DNA of 64,000 nucleotides from Thermocrispum municipale DSM 44069 (GCF_000427825.1 NZ_ATYT01000004.1:110-64109), one strand, 5' to 3'; counted from the first letter of the stretch, positions 1 through 9,132 are shown. The notes: generated by a model from the letters alone, not told the origin. Program-made: numbers and translations.

Positions 1-205
1 AGGCGGCGGCTGCTCGGATAGCCGCATCCAGCACGTCGAGGGTGGCCCACCCGGGTGTGGGGTCAGCTGGTCCGTCCGGCCCGTCGAGACGGATGACGGC
101 GTGGAAGTGCACCAGTCCGCGCCGCTGGTATTCGGCGACCTTGCCGTAGGACAAGCGCAGGTACTCGCCAAACTCTCGAACTCGGATGCCGGCGTGCGCG
201 GCCAT
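1..205 (-). pseudogene. Replication initiator (RepSA-like) fragment
   Basis: Read leftward from an ATG at 205, the frame encodes LRLSYGKVAEYQRRG followed by LVHFHAVIRLDG and runs off the left edge. The pair KVAEYQRRG/VHFHAVIRLDG is the hallmark central segment of replication initiators of actinomycete integrative and conjugative elements (pSAM2 RepSA type). In the family this motif lies far from the N-terminus, but here similarity fades about 15 residues upstream, near 215-240, and the frame meets a stop near 317. I therefore read it as a 5'-truncated copy; the ATG at 205 may be fortuitous. The C-terminal part lies outside the window. It marks the edge of an accessory element. Confidence 0.6.
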
Positions 206-314
206 CGCGCTCCTGGTCTCTACGGCCGGATCTACAGATGTCGGGCGAGGCGCTTGACCGGTCTGTAGGGCTATTGATCTGCGGAAACAGCGGACCACCC
301 CGAGTCAGTCAGCG

Positions 315-344
315 GGCCAGTCATAAGTGGCTGGCTCACTGGCC
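315..344. terminator. Hairpin downstream of the XRE-Nudix regulator remnant
   Basis: A 7-bp inverted repeat, GGCCAGT (315-321) and ACTGGCC (338-344), lies just past the stop of the leftward regulator gene. It could serve as its terminator. No T-run follows, so the call is weak. Confidence 0.3.
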
Positions 345-392
345 GGTCCGTGACCTGCTGAGTGGCCCACCGACGGCCCAGTGCTTGCGGAC

Positions 393-1866
393 TCAGGCGA
401 GCAGGACCTTGCGATTGCTCCAGGCAAGGTGCAACGCCGCCGCCGCACCGGGAGAGAGGCGCTTGGACTCGCTGAGCCACATCAGGGTGTTCTCCTCGAA
501 CGGAAAGGCCCGCGCGGGCATGGAGCCCTCCGAGTTGGTCTCAACGGCGTTGGCGAACAGCGCGTCGTAGGTGTCCGGGGCGATGACCGCGACGGTGAGG
601 ATGTCGCCGGCAAGAGTGAGCGCGTCGAGAGTGACGCCGAGGCAGAACAGGCGGATGTGACCGTCGCGCAGTGCCTCGTCCATCGTGGTGAACGGTTCCA
701 GTTCGTCGTATCGGATCGGCTTACCGGAGCCGTCGTACTCGTCATGGCCCAGCAGTTCTTCGGCGTACTCGCGCTGGATGTTGCGCCAGATCGAGAAGTC
801 GGCGGCGATAGCGGCGGGGATGACGGAGGAGGGCTGGAAGATGCCCGCGGGCAGCAGGTGTGCCATACCGCCGCCGCCTGAGACGCTGGCGGAGTCACGC
901 TGGTGAAGGACGACGCTGGGGCTGTCGCCGCCCCTGATGGTCAGGGTGCCGATCGCACCCATGAGCGGTCGGCGGCCGAGATCGAACGGGTCTGCGATCA
1001 GCTTGCGAAATGTCAGCCGCCGCATGGAGGCACGTGGCATGACGGTTTCCCGGTCGCTGTCGATCGAGAGGTGGTGAGCGGCGAATTCGTGGGCGAGCGC
1101 CTCATTGGTGTCGACTGCGTCGAAGAAACCCATCTGCCCGAAGTGCATGCCCGGCTGGGCCCAGTCGAGTTCGAGCAGACGGAAGCACAGCCGGTTTTCG
1201 AACAAGCGGGGCGCGGCGAGGTCGCGGATGGCGTCGTGGTAGCGGCGGTATCGAGCGTCGATGGTGGCCAGCGGGCGAACCAGGGCGCTTTCGGGTTCTT
1301 CTCCGGTGATCGTGGGCTCGGCGACCACGGAGTCCAGGGTCAGCATGATCTCGTCCAGCGGGACGGGCTCGGCAGGTATCCAGCTGGGCGCGCTGATGAC
1401 GCCTGTGTTCTTCAGCCCTGGTACGCGATGGTCGCGGTACAGCGACTCGGCGAGCACCGCGAGGTCGCGGCGATGCTTGCCCAAGGCCGCACGGACCTGG
1501 CGCCACTCGTCCTGGTCGCGCTCGACATGCGGGTCGGCATTTGTGGGCACGGTGGCGAATGTGAGCGGCGCGGGAAGGGGCTCGGTCTGGTCCTGCTCGG
1601 GTCGGACCGAGCGCGGCCTGCGGAAACCGAGTTCGTCGCCCGCGCAACCGAAGAACTCGGCGAGCAGTCGGCGATAGAAGGGCTGTGGCCACACGACTTC
1701 GCCGCGCTCCCATCGGCCGATGGTCTTGTGCGTGATTTGCGGGTGCTTGCCGTATCGGGTGGCGAGGTTGGTCAGCTCGTCAGCCAGGTCTTGCTGGGAA
1801 CAGCCCGCCCCGCTCGCGCAGGGCGATCAGTACGGTGTTCGGTATGCGGGGCTCGTCGGATGACAC
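393..1866 (-). pseudogene. XRE regulator with Nudix-like C-terminal domain, frameshifted
   Basis: The downstream frame (from 1694 to 393, about 433 residues) begins WPQPFYRRLLAEFFG, the end of an N-terminal helix-turn-helix region common in actinomycete XRE regulators. The missing HTH is present upstream: SQQDLADELTNLATRYG and GRWERGEVVWPQ are in the same frame, but the start VSSDEPRIPNTVLIALRERG (GTG at 1866) is in another frame. Removing one base near 1799 joins them as LRERGG-LSQQDLADEL. The C-terminal half contains REYAEELLG, matching the REUxEExGU core of a Nudix box, so a ligand-binding or hydrolytic Nudix fold is inferred. An internal GTG at 1694 would give a protein lacking the HTH. 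It is divergent from the primase-polymerase remnant, with an inverted repeat between them. Confidence 0.65.
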
Positions 1867-1868
1867 AG

Positions 1869-1901
1869 GATCTACGGTAGGGCGTGCTACAGCCGTAGAT
1901 C
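1869..1901. promoter_or_regulatory. 9-bp inverted repeat at the divergent promoter
   Basis: GATCTACGG (1869-1877) and CCGTAGATC (1893-1901) form a perfect inverted repeat with a 15-bp spacer; GTAG and CTAC inside it (1877-1880, 1887-1890) extend the symmetry. It starts 2 bp upstream of the regulator's GTG and lies in the intergenic region shared with the rightward primase gene, a natural place for an autoregulatory operator. Function is inferred from position only. Confidence 0.45.
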
Positions 1902-2025
1902 AGGAATGTCCCCCCAATGTCCCCGATCTGGCCCAACTGTGGGTACTTGCTGTGGTCGTGTTCGTCCCTGCTGCCTGGTGAACTCGTAGACGTAGTTACA
2001 CCAGGTCAACCGGGGGTGGACACCG

Positions 2026-2676
2026 ATGAACGACCGCGCTGACACCGCTCACGGAACGCGGACCGCGCCGCTCGTGCCGGGGATTCCGGGACTGGCCTGG
2101 GCCGAAACACGCGCCGTCGCCGTCGACCTGGCGCAGCACGGCTGGCCCGTGCTGCCGGGAACCTACCAGCTTGCCGAGCACGGGGCCTGGCTGGGCAGGT
2201 CCGGCGCGGCAGGGCTGGAACCGGTCACCGCGCTGTGGCAACTGGCCACGACGACCAACCCGGACGTGGCGATGGAGTGGTGGACACGGCGGCCGTACTC
2301 GGTGCTGCTGGCGTGCGGCGCCGGGGTCGACGGGGTTGAGGTACCCGCCGCCCACGGGCACCGCGCGCTGGCACAGCTCTCGCCGGCCCAGCGTGGTCCG
2401 GTCGCCGTCACGCCCTTCGGTTCGTGGTTGTTCTTCGTTCGCAGCGACGACGAACCGCTGCGTCCTGAGCTGGCCGCGAACGCACATGCGCAGTTGCACG
2501 CGAGCGGGGCGTGGTTGCCCATCCCGCCAACGGCGCGTGGCGGCCTGCCGTATCGCTGGCGGGTGCCCCGTCCACCGTCGGCTGGGCGCTGCCCGCCTCG
2601 GCCGAGGTTCAACGAGTGCTGGTCGCGTCGCTCAGCCGTGGAACCAGCGGCGCACGACCCAGCCTCACCTGAGTAA
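2026..2676 (+). pseudogene. Bifunctional DNA primase/polymerase (prim-pol) domain protein, frameshifted
   Basis: The product resembles the N-terminal primase-polymerase family seen in actinomycete accessory elements: AQHGWPVLPGTYQL near residue 35, then ATTTNPDVAMEWWTRRPYSV, GVDGVEVPA, GPVAVTPFGSWLFFV and LPYRWRVP. The family continues with a PSTVGWALP-like tail. Here that tail (PSTVGWALPASAEVQRVL) is present in the +1 frame from about 2565, and restoring one G near 2564 (GTGG-CCCC) would carry translation to a TGA at 2670-2672. The current frame instead ends at 2676 with an unrelated arginine/proline-rich tail. The ATG follows a GGGGGTGG stretch. It is followed by the DUF4254 and kinase remnants, forming one decayed operon. 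Confidence 0.65.
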
Positions 2677-2759
2677 GCCGCGCCTGCGCCGAGGATGCCC
2701 CGACCGCCCTCGGCGCAGGCGCACCCACGCCCACATCGACCCAAGGGGAGGTGCCGATC

Positions 2760-3310
2760 ATGGCTGACAGCGGTGAACAGGCCACACAGCACGTGACGCG
2801 AGTGCGGGAAATCCTGCCACGATCCGCGTCGATCATCGAGGCGTTCCGCGACACCACCAGCAGAGACCATCCCGGCCAGCTCGTCCTCGACACGGCGAAC
2901 GAGCTGGCGGCCCAACACGGGCAGCAGTGGCAGGCCGAGGATGTCAGCCGCGCTTCCGGCGCGTCCGCCGAGGCCATCGCCGAGAGCAAGCGGCTCATCG
3001 ACGACCTCAACGCCCGACGTGTCGCCCTAGTGGAACGGATCGACGAGTGGGTGTCGGCCCAGGTCCACAGCCGCGCGGACGCCTCCCTGCACACCGAGAC
3101 CCTCGGCTCGGTGGTCGACCCCTGGCGATCGCGTGGGTCCGTGCGAACAGCCTGATCAACACCAACGATGCCCGCGATCGAGCCCGCTTGGCTCTGCGGC
3201 AGCTCGCCGAGCTGGCCGACGCCTACGACGACCTGATCCGCGACGTCGCCACCGGCCACCGACGGCTCCCGGCGTGGCGGCCCCTGAAGACCTACCGGAG
3301 CGCATCGTGA
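2760..3310 (+). pseudogene. DUF4254 family protein, frameshifted
   Basis: The ATG at 2760 is well placed after AAGGGGAGG (2743-2751). The first part (ESKRLIDDLNARRVALVERI, DEWVS, LHTETLGSVVD) fits DUF4254, small helical proteins of unknown function in actinomycete accessory loci. After GSVVD the frame ends early at 3155, while the expected continuation LAIAWVRANSLINTNDARDR through YDDLIRDVATGHRRLP lies in another frame and stops at 3310. A missing G near 3119 (GAC-CGC-CTG read as GAC-CCC-TGG) explains the break. The restored stop overlaps the GTG of the next gene as GTGA, so the ancestral operon coupling is still visible. Confidence 0.6.
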
Positions 3311-3552
3311 CCGCAGAGGCACACCAACACCTGTCGGTGTCGCTCAACGGCGTCGACAACGTCGGCAAGACCACGCAACTCGCCTGGCTGCACCGTGGGA
3401 TGCCGGACGCCCACCTCGTCGGCACGGTGGATGCCTGGGATTCCCGATGGCGCGAGGTCGCTGCCGGCACAGGCCCCCAGCCTTTACGTCATTCGGGCAT
3501 CGACCCCGTCCGAGGCTCTGGAAAACACCGGCGCCGGGACTACCATCCTTGA
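3307..3552 (+). pseudogene. P-loop (thymidylate-kinase-like) protein, 3'-truncated
   Basis: From a GTG overlapping the preceding stop, the product begins with LSVSLNGVDNVGKTTQLAWL, a Walker A P-loop (GVDNVGKTT) of the thymidylate-kinase-like fold, then VGTVDAWDSRWREVAAG. Homologues I know of this type are about 200 residues or more; here only about 55 recognisable residues remain before the frame becomes low-complexity and stops at 3552. The break near 3466-3475 is probably where island DNA meets ordinary chromosome, since a complete acyl-CoA synthetase gene follows. No catalytic lid or base-binding region is present, so it should be inactive. Confidence 0.6.
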
Positions 3553-3592
3553 TCACCACGACGGTCATGACATCCACCACGGAGGGCCGCCC

Positions 3593-5119
3593 ATGACCTT
3601 TCGTCTGTCCCGCATGTTCGACCTGGTTGAGCACTGGGCCGCCGCCGAGCCGGACCACGAAGCGCTGATCTTCGGCGAGCAAAGCTGGAGCTGGGCGGAG
3701 CTCGACACCCGAGTACGCAAGGCGGCCGCCGCGCTGCAAGCCGCCGGGGTGTCCGCCGGTGATCGGTTCGCGGTGCTCGACAAGAACCACCCGGTGTGCC
3801 TCGAGCTGACGCTGGCCGCGTCGGTCATCGGCGCCGTCAACGTGGTGGTGAACTTCCGGCTGGCCGAGGAGGAGCTCGTCTACGTGCTCGGCGACTCCGC
3901 GGCCAAGCTGGTGATCGTCGGAGCGGAGTTCGCCGAGACGCTCGACCGCCTGCGCGACCGGCTGCCCACCATCCAGCAGACCGTGGTGCTCGGCGGCGAG
4001 AAGGACGAGTACGAGCACTGGGTCGGCCAGGCGGAGCCGTTGCGCGAGCTGCCCGAGACCACCCTCGACGACTGCTTCCTGCAGCTCTACACGTCGGGCA
4101 CGACCGGCTGGCCGAAAGGCGCCATGCTGACGCAACGGAGCATGACCACGCACACCAACGCGGTCGCGCCGGCGTACGAGATGGATCAGGACACCGTCAA
4201 CATCGTGGCGATGCCGCTGTTCCACGTCGGCGGGACGAGCTGGGCGTTGGGCAGCATGGCGACCGGCGGGCGGACCATCGTGGTGCGCGAGATGACCGAG
4301 CTTCTGCCGGAAGTCGCCAAACACCAGGCCACGCACGCGTTCGTGGTGCCCGCGGTGCTCCACGCGCTGCTGCAGCATCCGAAGACGCCCGAGCTGCTCA
4401 GCCCGCTGCGGGTGCTCGCCTACGGCGGCTCCCCCATGCCTGCCGAGTTGATGAACGTCGTCCTGGAGAAGCTGTCGACGCCGCTCTACTCGGTGTACGG
4501 CATGACCGAGATGTCGGGCGCGATCTGCTGTCTGCGCCCGGAGGAACACCGCGACGAGACCCGTCGCCACCTCCTGGCGTCCGCGGGGCGCATGCTCGGC
4601 GACAACGAACTCCGCGTGGTCGACCCGACGACCGGGCGGGACGTGCCCACCGGCGAGCTCGGCGAGTTCTGGGTGCGGTCCGACCAGCGGATGGCGGGTT
4701 ACTGGCAGAAGCCGGAGGCCACGCAGGAGACCATCACCGAGGACGGATGGCTGCGCACCGGCGACGCGGGGCGCGTCGACGAGGACGGCTACCTCTACCT
4801 CGAGGACCGCGTCAAGGACATGATCATCTCGGGCGGGGAGAACATCTACCCCGCCGAGGTGGAGCGCGTGCTGGCCGAGCACCCGGACGTCGCGGACGTC
4901 GCCGTGATCGGTGTGCCGCATCCGAAGTGGGGCGAGACCCCGAAGGCCGTGGTGGTCCTCAACGAAGGCGCGACGCTCGACGAAGCCGCGCTGATCGAGT
5001 TCACCCGGGACAAGCTCGCGCACTACAAGTGCCCGACCTCGGTCACCGCCGTGCCTGCCCTGCCGCGCAACGCCACCGGCAAGATCCTCAAGCGCGAGCT
5101 GCGCGCCCAGGTGCAGTAG
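3593..5119 (+). CDS. Acyl-CoA synthetase / AMP-dependent ligase (FadD-like)
   Basis: A 508-residue ANL-superfamily enzyme that would adenylate a carboxylic acid and transfer it to CoA in the cytoplasm. The AMP-binding P-loop YTSGTTGWPKG starts at Y166, the adenine motif YGMTEMSG at Y302, the hinge region reads GWLRTGDAGRVDEDGYLYL then DRVKDMIISGGENIYPAEVE, and the C-terminal catalytic lysine is K497 in NATGKILKRELR. Length is normal. The start chosen is the ATG after GGAGGG; a longer upstream frame has no matching family sequence and would enter the decayed kinase. Substrate chain length cannot be judged. A VOC protein and a nitrilase-like hydrolase follow on the same strand but with separate spacing. 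Confidence 0.9.
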   Translation: MTFRLSRMFDLVEHWAAAEPDHEALIFGEQSWSWAELDTRVRKAAAALQAAGVSAGDRFAVLDKNHPVCLELTLAASVIGAVNVVVNFRLAEEELVYVLGDSAAKLVIVGAEFAETLDRLRDRLPTIQQTVVLGGEKDEYEHWVGQAEPLRELPETTLDDCFLQLYTSGTTGWPKGAMLTQRSMTTHTNAVAPAYEMDQDTVNIVAMPLFHVGGTSWALGSMATGGRTIVVREMTELLPEVAKHQATHAFVVPAVLHALLQHPKTPELLSPLRVLAYGGSPMPAELMNVVLEKLSTPLYSVYGMTEMSGAICCLRPEEHRDETRRHLLASAGRMLGDNELRVVDPTTGRDVPTGELGEFWVRSDQRMAGYWQKPEATQETITEDGWLRTGDAGRVDEDGYLYLEDRVKDMIISGGENIYPAEVERVLAEHPDVADVAVIGVPHPKWGETPKAVVVLNEGATLDEAALIEFTRDKLAHYKCPTSVTAVPALPRNATGKILKRELRAQVQ

Positions 5120-5166
5120 CGCGAATTCCGTCGCGGGCGCGGAGGCGTGCGAATACCGTGGCGGCC

Positions 5167-5520
5167 ATGGCTGTGGAGTGGGAGCAGCTCATCGTCGACG
5201 CCGCCAACCCGATCGCGCTCGGCCGCTGGTGGCAGGAGGCGCTGGGCTGGGTGGTCGTGCACCAGACCGACGAGGAATTCGAGATCCGTCCCGCGCCCGA
5301 CCGCAAGCCGGGCCTGCTGTTCGGAGTCTCGCCGGACGAGAAGGGCGGCAAGAACCGGCTGCACATCGACCTTCGCCCGGACGACCAGGAAGCGGAGGTC
5401 CAGCGCTTCCTGGCGCTGGGTGCCCGGCACGCCGACGTCGGGCAGACCGGCGACGAGCCGTGGGTCGTGCTCGCCGATCCCGAGGGCAACGAGTTCTGCA
5501 TCCTCGGCGTCGCTCACTGA
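5167..5520 (+). CDS. VOC-superfamily (glyoxalase-like) protein
   Basis: A 117-residue single-module vicinal-oxygen-chelate protein. It has the usual opening (VDAANPIALGRWWQEALGW), a central GGKNRLHIDLRP strand and the closing WVVLADPEGNEFCIL, where H and E residues at equivalent positions bind metal in active members. This subgroup is common in actinomycetes and is usually of unknown substrate, ranging from glyoxalase-like enzymes to binding or resistance proteins. The ATG lies 47 nt after the acyl-CoA synthetase stop; no strong Shine-Dalgarno is visible. Function beyond the fold is not assignable. Confidence 0.85.
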   Translation: MAVEWEQLIVDAANPIALGRWWQEALGWVVVHQTDEEFEIRPAPDRKPGLLFGVSPDEKGGKNRLHIDLRPDDQEAEVQRFLALGARHADVGQTGDEPWVVLADPEGNEFCILGVAH

Positions 5521-5575
5521 GCGCGGCTCGGGCTACGGTCGAGGTGAGGGAGTCCCGTCGACCGAGGAGAAGGCC

Positions 5576-6454
5576 ATGCGCTCAGGGGCTGGTCCGGTGA
5601 CCGCCGCCGCGGTGCAGTTCGACCCACAGGTGGGTGTGGAGAACAAGGAGCGGAATCTGCGCCGCTCGCTGGAGTTGGCCGCCGAGGCCGCGGACAACGG
5701 GGCACGACTGATCGTGCTGCCCGAGCTCGCCAATACCGGCTACTCGTTCTCCACCAGGGAAGAGGCGTACGCACACGCCGAGGACTTGTCGTCCAGCCCG
5801 AGTGTGCACGCCTGGTCCGCGTTCGCGCGGGAACGCAGCCTGTACCTGGCGGCAGGGATTGCCGAGCAGGACGGTGTGCGGCTGTATGACACGGCCGTGC
5901 TGATCGGGCCGGACGGAGTGATCGGGCGCTACCGCAAGGCCCACCTGTGGAATCGCGAGAAGCTGTTCTTCGAGCCCGGCGACGACGGCTTCCCGGTCTT
6001 CGAGACCCGGCTCGGCCGCATCGGGTTGCTGATCTGCTGGGACATCTGGTTCCCCGAAGTGCCGCGGCTGCTGTCGGCGCAAGGGGCCGACGTGATCTGC
6101 AGCGTGAACAACTGGGTGTGGACGCCGGACGCCGACGAATCGGGCAGAAGCATGGCGCACTATCTGACGATGACCGCCTCGCACGTCAACGCGCTACCGA
6201 TCGTGGCGGCGAACCGGATCGGCAGCGAGCGGGACACCAAGTTCCTCGGCGGTTCGGTGATCACCGGTCACGACGGCTGGCCGATCGACGACGTGGCGCC
6301 GCTGAACGAGGAGACGATCCGCTACGCCGACCTCGACGTCGTCGCCTCGCGGACCGCCAAGGTCTGGAACGATTTGATCGACCTCGACAAGGACCGCCGC
6401 ACCGATCTCTACGACGGGCTGCTGGGCTACCGGGGTTCTGTCCGACGCAGGTAG
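5576..6454 (+). CDS. Carbon-nitrogen hydrolase (nitrilase superfamily)
   Basis: A 292-residue cytoplasmic amidase-type enzyme. The catalytic triad of the superfamily is complete: E50 in VLPELANTGY, K121 in GRYRKAHLWN and C154 in LLICWDIWFPE. The beta-sheet core motifs AAVQFDP at the N-terminus and VICSVNNW after the nucleophile are also present. Sequence style is nearest to the amidase/N-carbamoyl-hydrolase branches rather than true nitrilases, but the exact substrate is not clear. The ATG follows a GAGGAGAAGG Shine-Dalgarno. It sits alone between the VOC gene and the two-component system 181 nt downstream. Confidence 0.88.
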   Translation: MRSGAGPVTAAAVQFDPQVGVENKERNLRRSLELAAEAADNGARLIVLPELANTGYSFSTREEAYAHAEDLSSSPSVHAWSAFARERSLYLAAGIAEQDGVRLYDTAVLIGPDGVIGRYRKAHLWNREKLFFEPGDDGFPVFETRLGRIGLLICWDIWFPEVPRLLSAQGADVICSVNNWVWTPDADESGRSMAHYLTMTASHVNALPIVAANRIGSERDTKFLGGSVITGHDGWPIDDVAPLNEETIRYADLDVVASRTAKVWNDLIDLDKDRRTDLYDGLLGYRGSVRRR

Positions 6455-6635
6455 TCGTTCCACGATGGCGCTGCTGCACGCCGTGACGACACCCCGCTGC
6501 TCGGGCTGACCAGGGACGAGGCGCCGACAGCACACGCGGTCTGCCCGGAAGGGCACGAATCCACCATCGTGGGCTTGCGGCGCGGCCCCGTGGCGGTTGG
6601 GATCAGGTGGACTGCGAGAGGAGGGGGTCCGGGCC

Positions 6636-7328
6636 GTGTGCGCCTATGTCCTCGTGGCCGAAGACGACCCGAAGCAGGCGGAGCTGGTGCGCCGCTACCT
6701 GTGCCGGGAGGACCACACGGTGCGTGTGGTGTCCGACGGCCGCTCGGCGATCGACGAGGTCCGCCGGCAGCGACCGGATCTGCTGGTGCTCGACGTCATG
6801 ATGCCCGGCGTCGACGGGCTCGACGTGTGCCGCGTGCTGCGCCGCGACTACGAGCTGCCGGTCCTGATCGTCACCGCACGCAAGGACGCCGAGGACAAGC
6901 TGCTCGGCTTCGACCTCGGCGCGGACGACTACGTCACCAAGCCGTACGACCCGCGCGAGCTGATGGCCCGCGTGCGCGCCCTGCTCCGCCGAGCCCGACC
7001 ACAGGCCGACCGCTCGCTCAGCGTCGGCGACCTCGTCCTCGACCCGGTGCGGCACACCGTCCACCTCGGGACGCAGGAGATCAACTGCACCCCGGCCGAG
7101 TTCCGCATCCTGGCCACCATGGCCGCCTCACCGGACCAGGTGTTCAGCCGCGGACAACTCGTCCAGCAAGCCTTCGGCCTGGACGGCAACATCACCGAAC
7201 GAACCATCGACGTGCACGTGGCCAAGCTGCGCAAGAAGATCGAACGTGACCCGCGGTACCCGGCATACATCCGCACGGTGTACGGCGTCGGTTACAAGGT
7301 GACCGATGGCCGCACGATCGAGGACTGA
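6636..7328 (+). CDS. OmpR/PhoB-family response regulator
   Basis: A 230-residue DNA-binding response regulator. The receiver domain carries the acidic pair D10/D11, phospho-acceptor D53 in LLVLDVMMPGVDGL and K102 in YVTKPYDPRE. From about residue 130 a winged helix follows, with INCTPAEFRILATM, VFSRGQLVQQAF, TERTIDVHVAKLRKKI and IRTVYGVGYK. I chose the GTG at 6636 (VCAYVLVAEDDP) because GAGGAGGGGG lies 9 nt upstream; earlier starts add residues absent from the family. Its 3' end overlaps the histidine kinase by 23 nt, so the two are translationally coupled. It presumably controls the downstream lipoprotein, adaptor and ABC genes. Confidence 0.9.
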   Translation: MCAYVLVAEDDPKQAELVRRYLCREDHTVRVVSDGRSAIDEVRRQRPDLLVLDVMMPGVDGLDVCRVLRRDYELPVLIVTARKDAEDKLLGFDLGADDYVTKPYDPRELMARVRALLRRARPQADRSLSVGDLVLDPVRHTVHLGTQEINCTPAEFRILATMAASPDQVFSRGQLVQQAFGLDGNITERTIDVHVAKLRKKIERDPRYPAYIRTVYGVGYKVTDGRTIED

Positions 7329-9132
7329 ACCGCGCAGGCGCTTCGGGCTGCGGGCTCGCCTTCTCGTCGGCACGATCGTGGTCGCCGCCTGCTCGATCGG
7401 CGTGACCGCGTGGGTGTCCGCGCAAAGCACCACGGGAAGCATCGAGGCCGAGCAGGGCCAGAACCAGGCGGCACTCGCCCGCATCTACGACCGGCTGGCC
7501 GGCTACGCCGCCACCCACTCCACCTGGGGCGGCGTCGACCCCGTGCTGCGCGAGCTGGGCGCCTCCACCGGGATGCGACTGGCACTGACCGACGAGCATC
7601 GCAACCGGATCGCGGCCACGTTCGCCGAAGCCTCCACCGCGCTCCCGGCCAAACCCAGCGCCGTGCTGAACCCGCTGGCGGTCGACGCCACGCTGGCCAG
7701 CGGGTCCGAGCGAATCGATCGACGTGCCGTCGGACCGTTCCGGCTGACCAGCTCCGAACGGAAGAAGCTGCGCGACAAAGCCGAGCGAGTCGCGCAGTGC
7801 ATGCGCCGAGAGGGAGCCGACGCGAAGGTGGCCACCACGCCGCACGGCCGCGCCTACGTGCGCTCGGCCGGCGTGCCGACACCGCGCTGTTCCATGGTCG
7901 GGTCGGTCGACGACTCGGTGATCCGCGAGACGCCTTACGAAGAGCCGATCGTCGCACCCGTCGACCTCGAGCCGATTTCCGAGCTCCAACCCACCGAACG
8001 GAAAGCCCTGGCGGAGCTCAACGGCCTGGTTGCCCGGTGCTACCAGCAGCGAGGGCTGCGGCCGGAGCGGGTCGAACTGACCGCCATCGGTCAGTTCCGC
8101 CCGGCCAACCCCTCCGCGCGTCGCGACGACTTCACCGCCTGCCTGACCGCCGCCCGCACCGAGCAACTGCAGCCGTACGTCGCCCCGCCTGCGCTGCTGT
8201 TCGTCGTGCCACCTGCCGAACCGGGCATCCTCGACAGCGCAACACTGCGCATCGCCGGCGCCGCAGCGGCCATCCTCGTGCTCACTGTCGCGGTCAGCAT
8301 GCTGCTCGCCCGGCCCGTGCTACGGCCGCTGCACAGCGTCATCGACGCGACCAAGCGCATGCGCGGTGGTGACCGAAAGGCCCGTGCCGAGGCCCCGGCG
8401 AAGGGGGAAGTCGCCGAGCTGGCCACGGCGTTCAACGAACTCTCGGAGCATCTGGCCCGCGTCGAGCAGCAGCGCACCGACATGGTCAACGACATCTCGC
8501 ACGAGCTGCGCACCCCGCTGAGCAACATTCGCGGCTGGCTGGTCGCCGCCCAGGACGGCGTCGCCGAGGTGGACCGAGAGCTGATCGACTCGTTGCTGGA
8601 GGAGACCCTCGTGCTCCAGCACCTGGTCGACGACCTGCAAGACCTGGCAGCTGCGGACGCCGACGAACTCAAGCTGCGGCTCGAGGAGGTCGACGCCGCG
8701 CAGGTCCTGACCCAGGTGGCAGGCTCCACCGAAAGTCGGACGCCGCTGACCGTCGAGACGTCCGGGGATCTGCGCCTGCGGGCCGACCCGGTGCGGCTGC
8801 GGCAGGTCGTGACGAACCTGGTGAGCAACGCCATCCGGCACACACCGCCCACCGGGCAGATCACGATGCGCGGAACCCGCGCCGACGACCAGGTCCTCAT
8901 CGAGGTGGCCGACACCGGCAAGGGCATCGCCCCGGACCATCTGCCGCACGTGTTCGACCGGTTCTGGCGCGCCGACCCCTCCCGTAGCCGGGCCACCGGG
9001 GGTCGCGGACTGGGCTTGGCCATCACGCGCAAGCTGGTGGAAGCGCACGGCGGCACGGTGACGGTGGACAGCACGCTCGGGGTGGGCACGACGTTCACCG
9101 TCCGGCTGCCCGCCGGATATGAAGAAACCTGA
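7306..9132 (+). CDS. Sensor histidine kinase with cysteine-bearing extracytoplasmic domain
   Basis: A 608-residue membrane kinase. One membrane segment lies near residues 17-38 and a second near 314-337, enclosing an unusually long external domain of about 275 residues. HAMP follows, then the phospho-acceptor H399 in ISHELRTPLSNIRGW and an ATPase domain with NAIRHTPP, DTGKGIAPDHLPHVFDRFWR and GGRGLGLAI. The external domain has two similar units: AERVAQCMRREG with C165 and C195, and NGLVARCYQQRG with C245 and C279. The same C-x(4)-G start and following Cys occur twice in the neighbouring lipoprotein, suggesting a shared ligand-binding module. The start overlaps the response regulator gene. Confidence 0.9.
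   Translation: MAARSRTEPRRRFGLRARLLVGTIVVAACSIGVTAWVSAQSTTGSIEAEQGQNQAALARIYDRLAGYAATHSTWGGVDPVLRELGASTGMRLALTDEHRNRIAATFAEASTALPAKPSAVLNPLAVDATLASGSERIDRRAVGPFRLTSSERKKLRDKAERVAQCMRREGADAKVATTPHGRAYVRSAGVPTPRCSMVGSVDDSVIRETPYEEPIVAPVDLEPISELQPTERKALAELNGLVARCYQQRGLRPERVELTAIGQFRPANPSARRDDFTACLTAARTEQLQPYVAPPALLFVVPPAEPGILDSATLRIAGAAAAILVLTVAVSMLLARPVLRPLHSVIDATKRMRGGDRKARAEAPAKGEVAELATAFNELSEHLARVEQQRTDMVNDISHELRTPLSNIRGWLVAAQDGVAEVDRELIDSLLEETLVLQHLVDDLQDLAAADADELKLRLEEVDAAQVLTQVAGSTESRTPLTVETSGDLRLRADPVRLRQVVTNLVSNAIRHTPPTGQITMRGTRADDQVLIEVADTGKGIAPDHLPHVFDRFWRADPSRSRATGGRGLGLAITRKLVEAHGGTVTVDSTLGVGTTFTVRLPAGYEET

Noticed and set aside
3466-3592. Attachment site or tRNA remnant at the island's right boundary
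   Set aside because: No tRNA-like cloverleaf or repeat of left-edge sequence was seen; the left boundary is outside the window, so no att pair can be compared.
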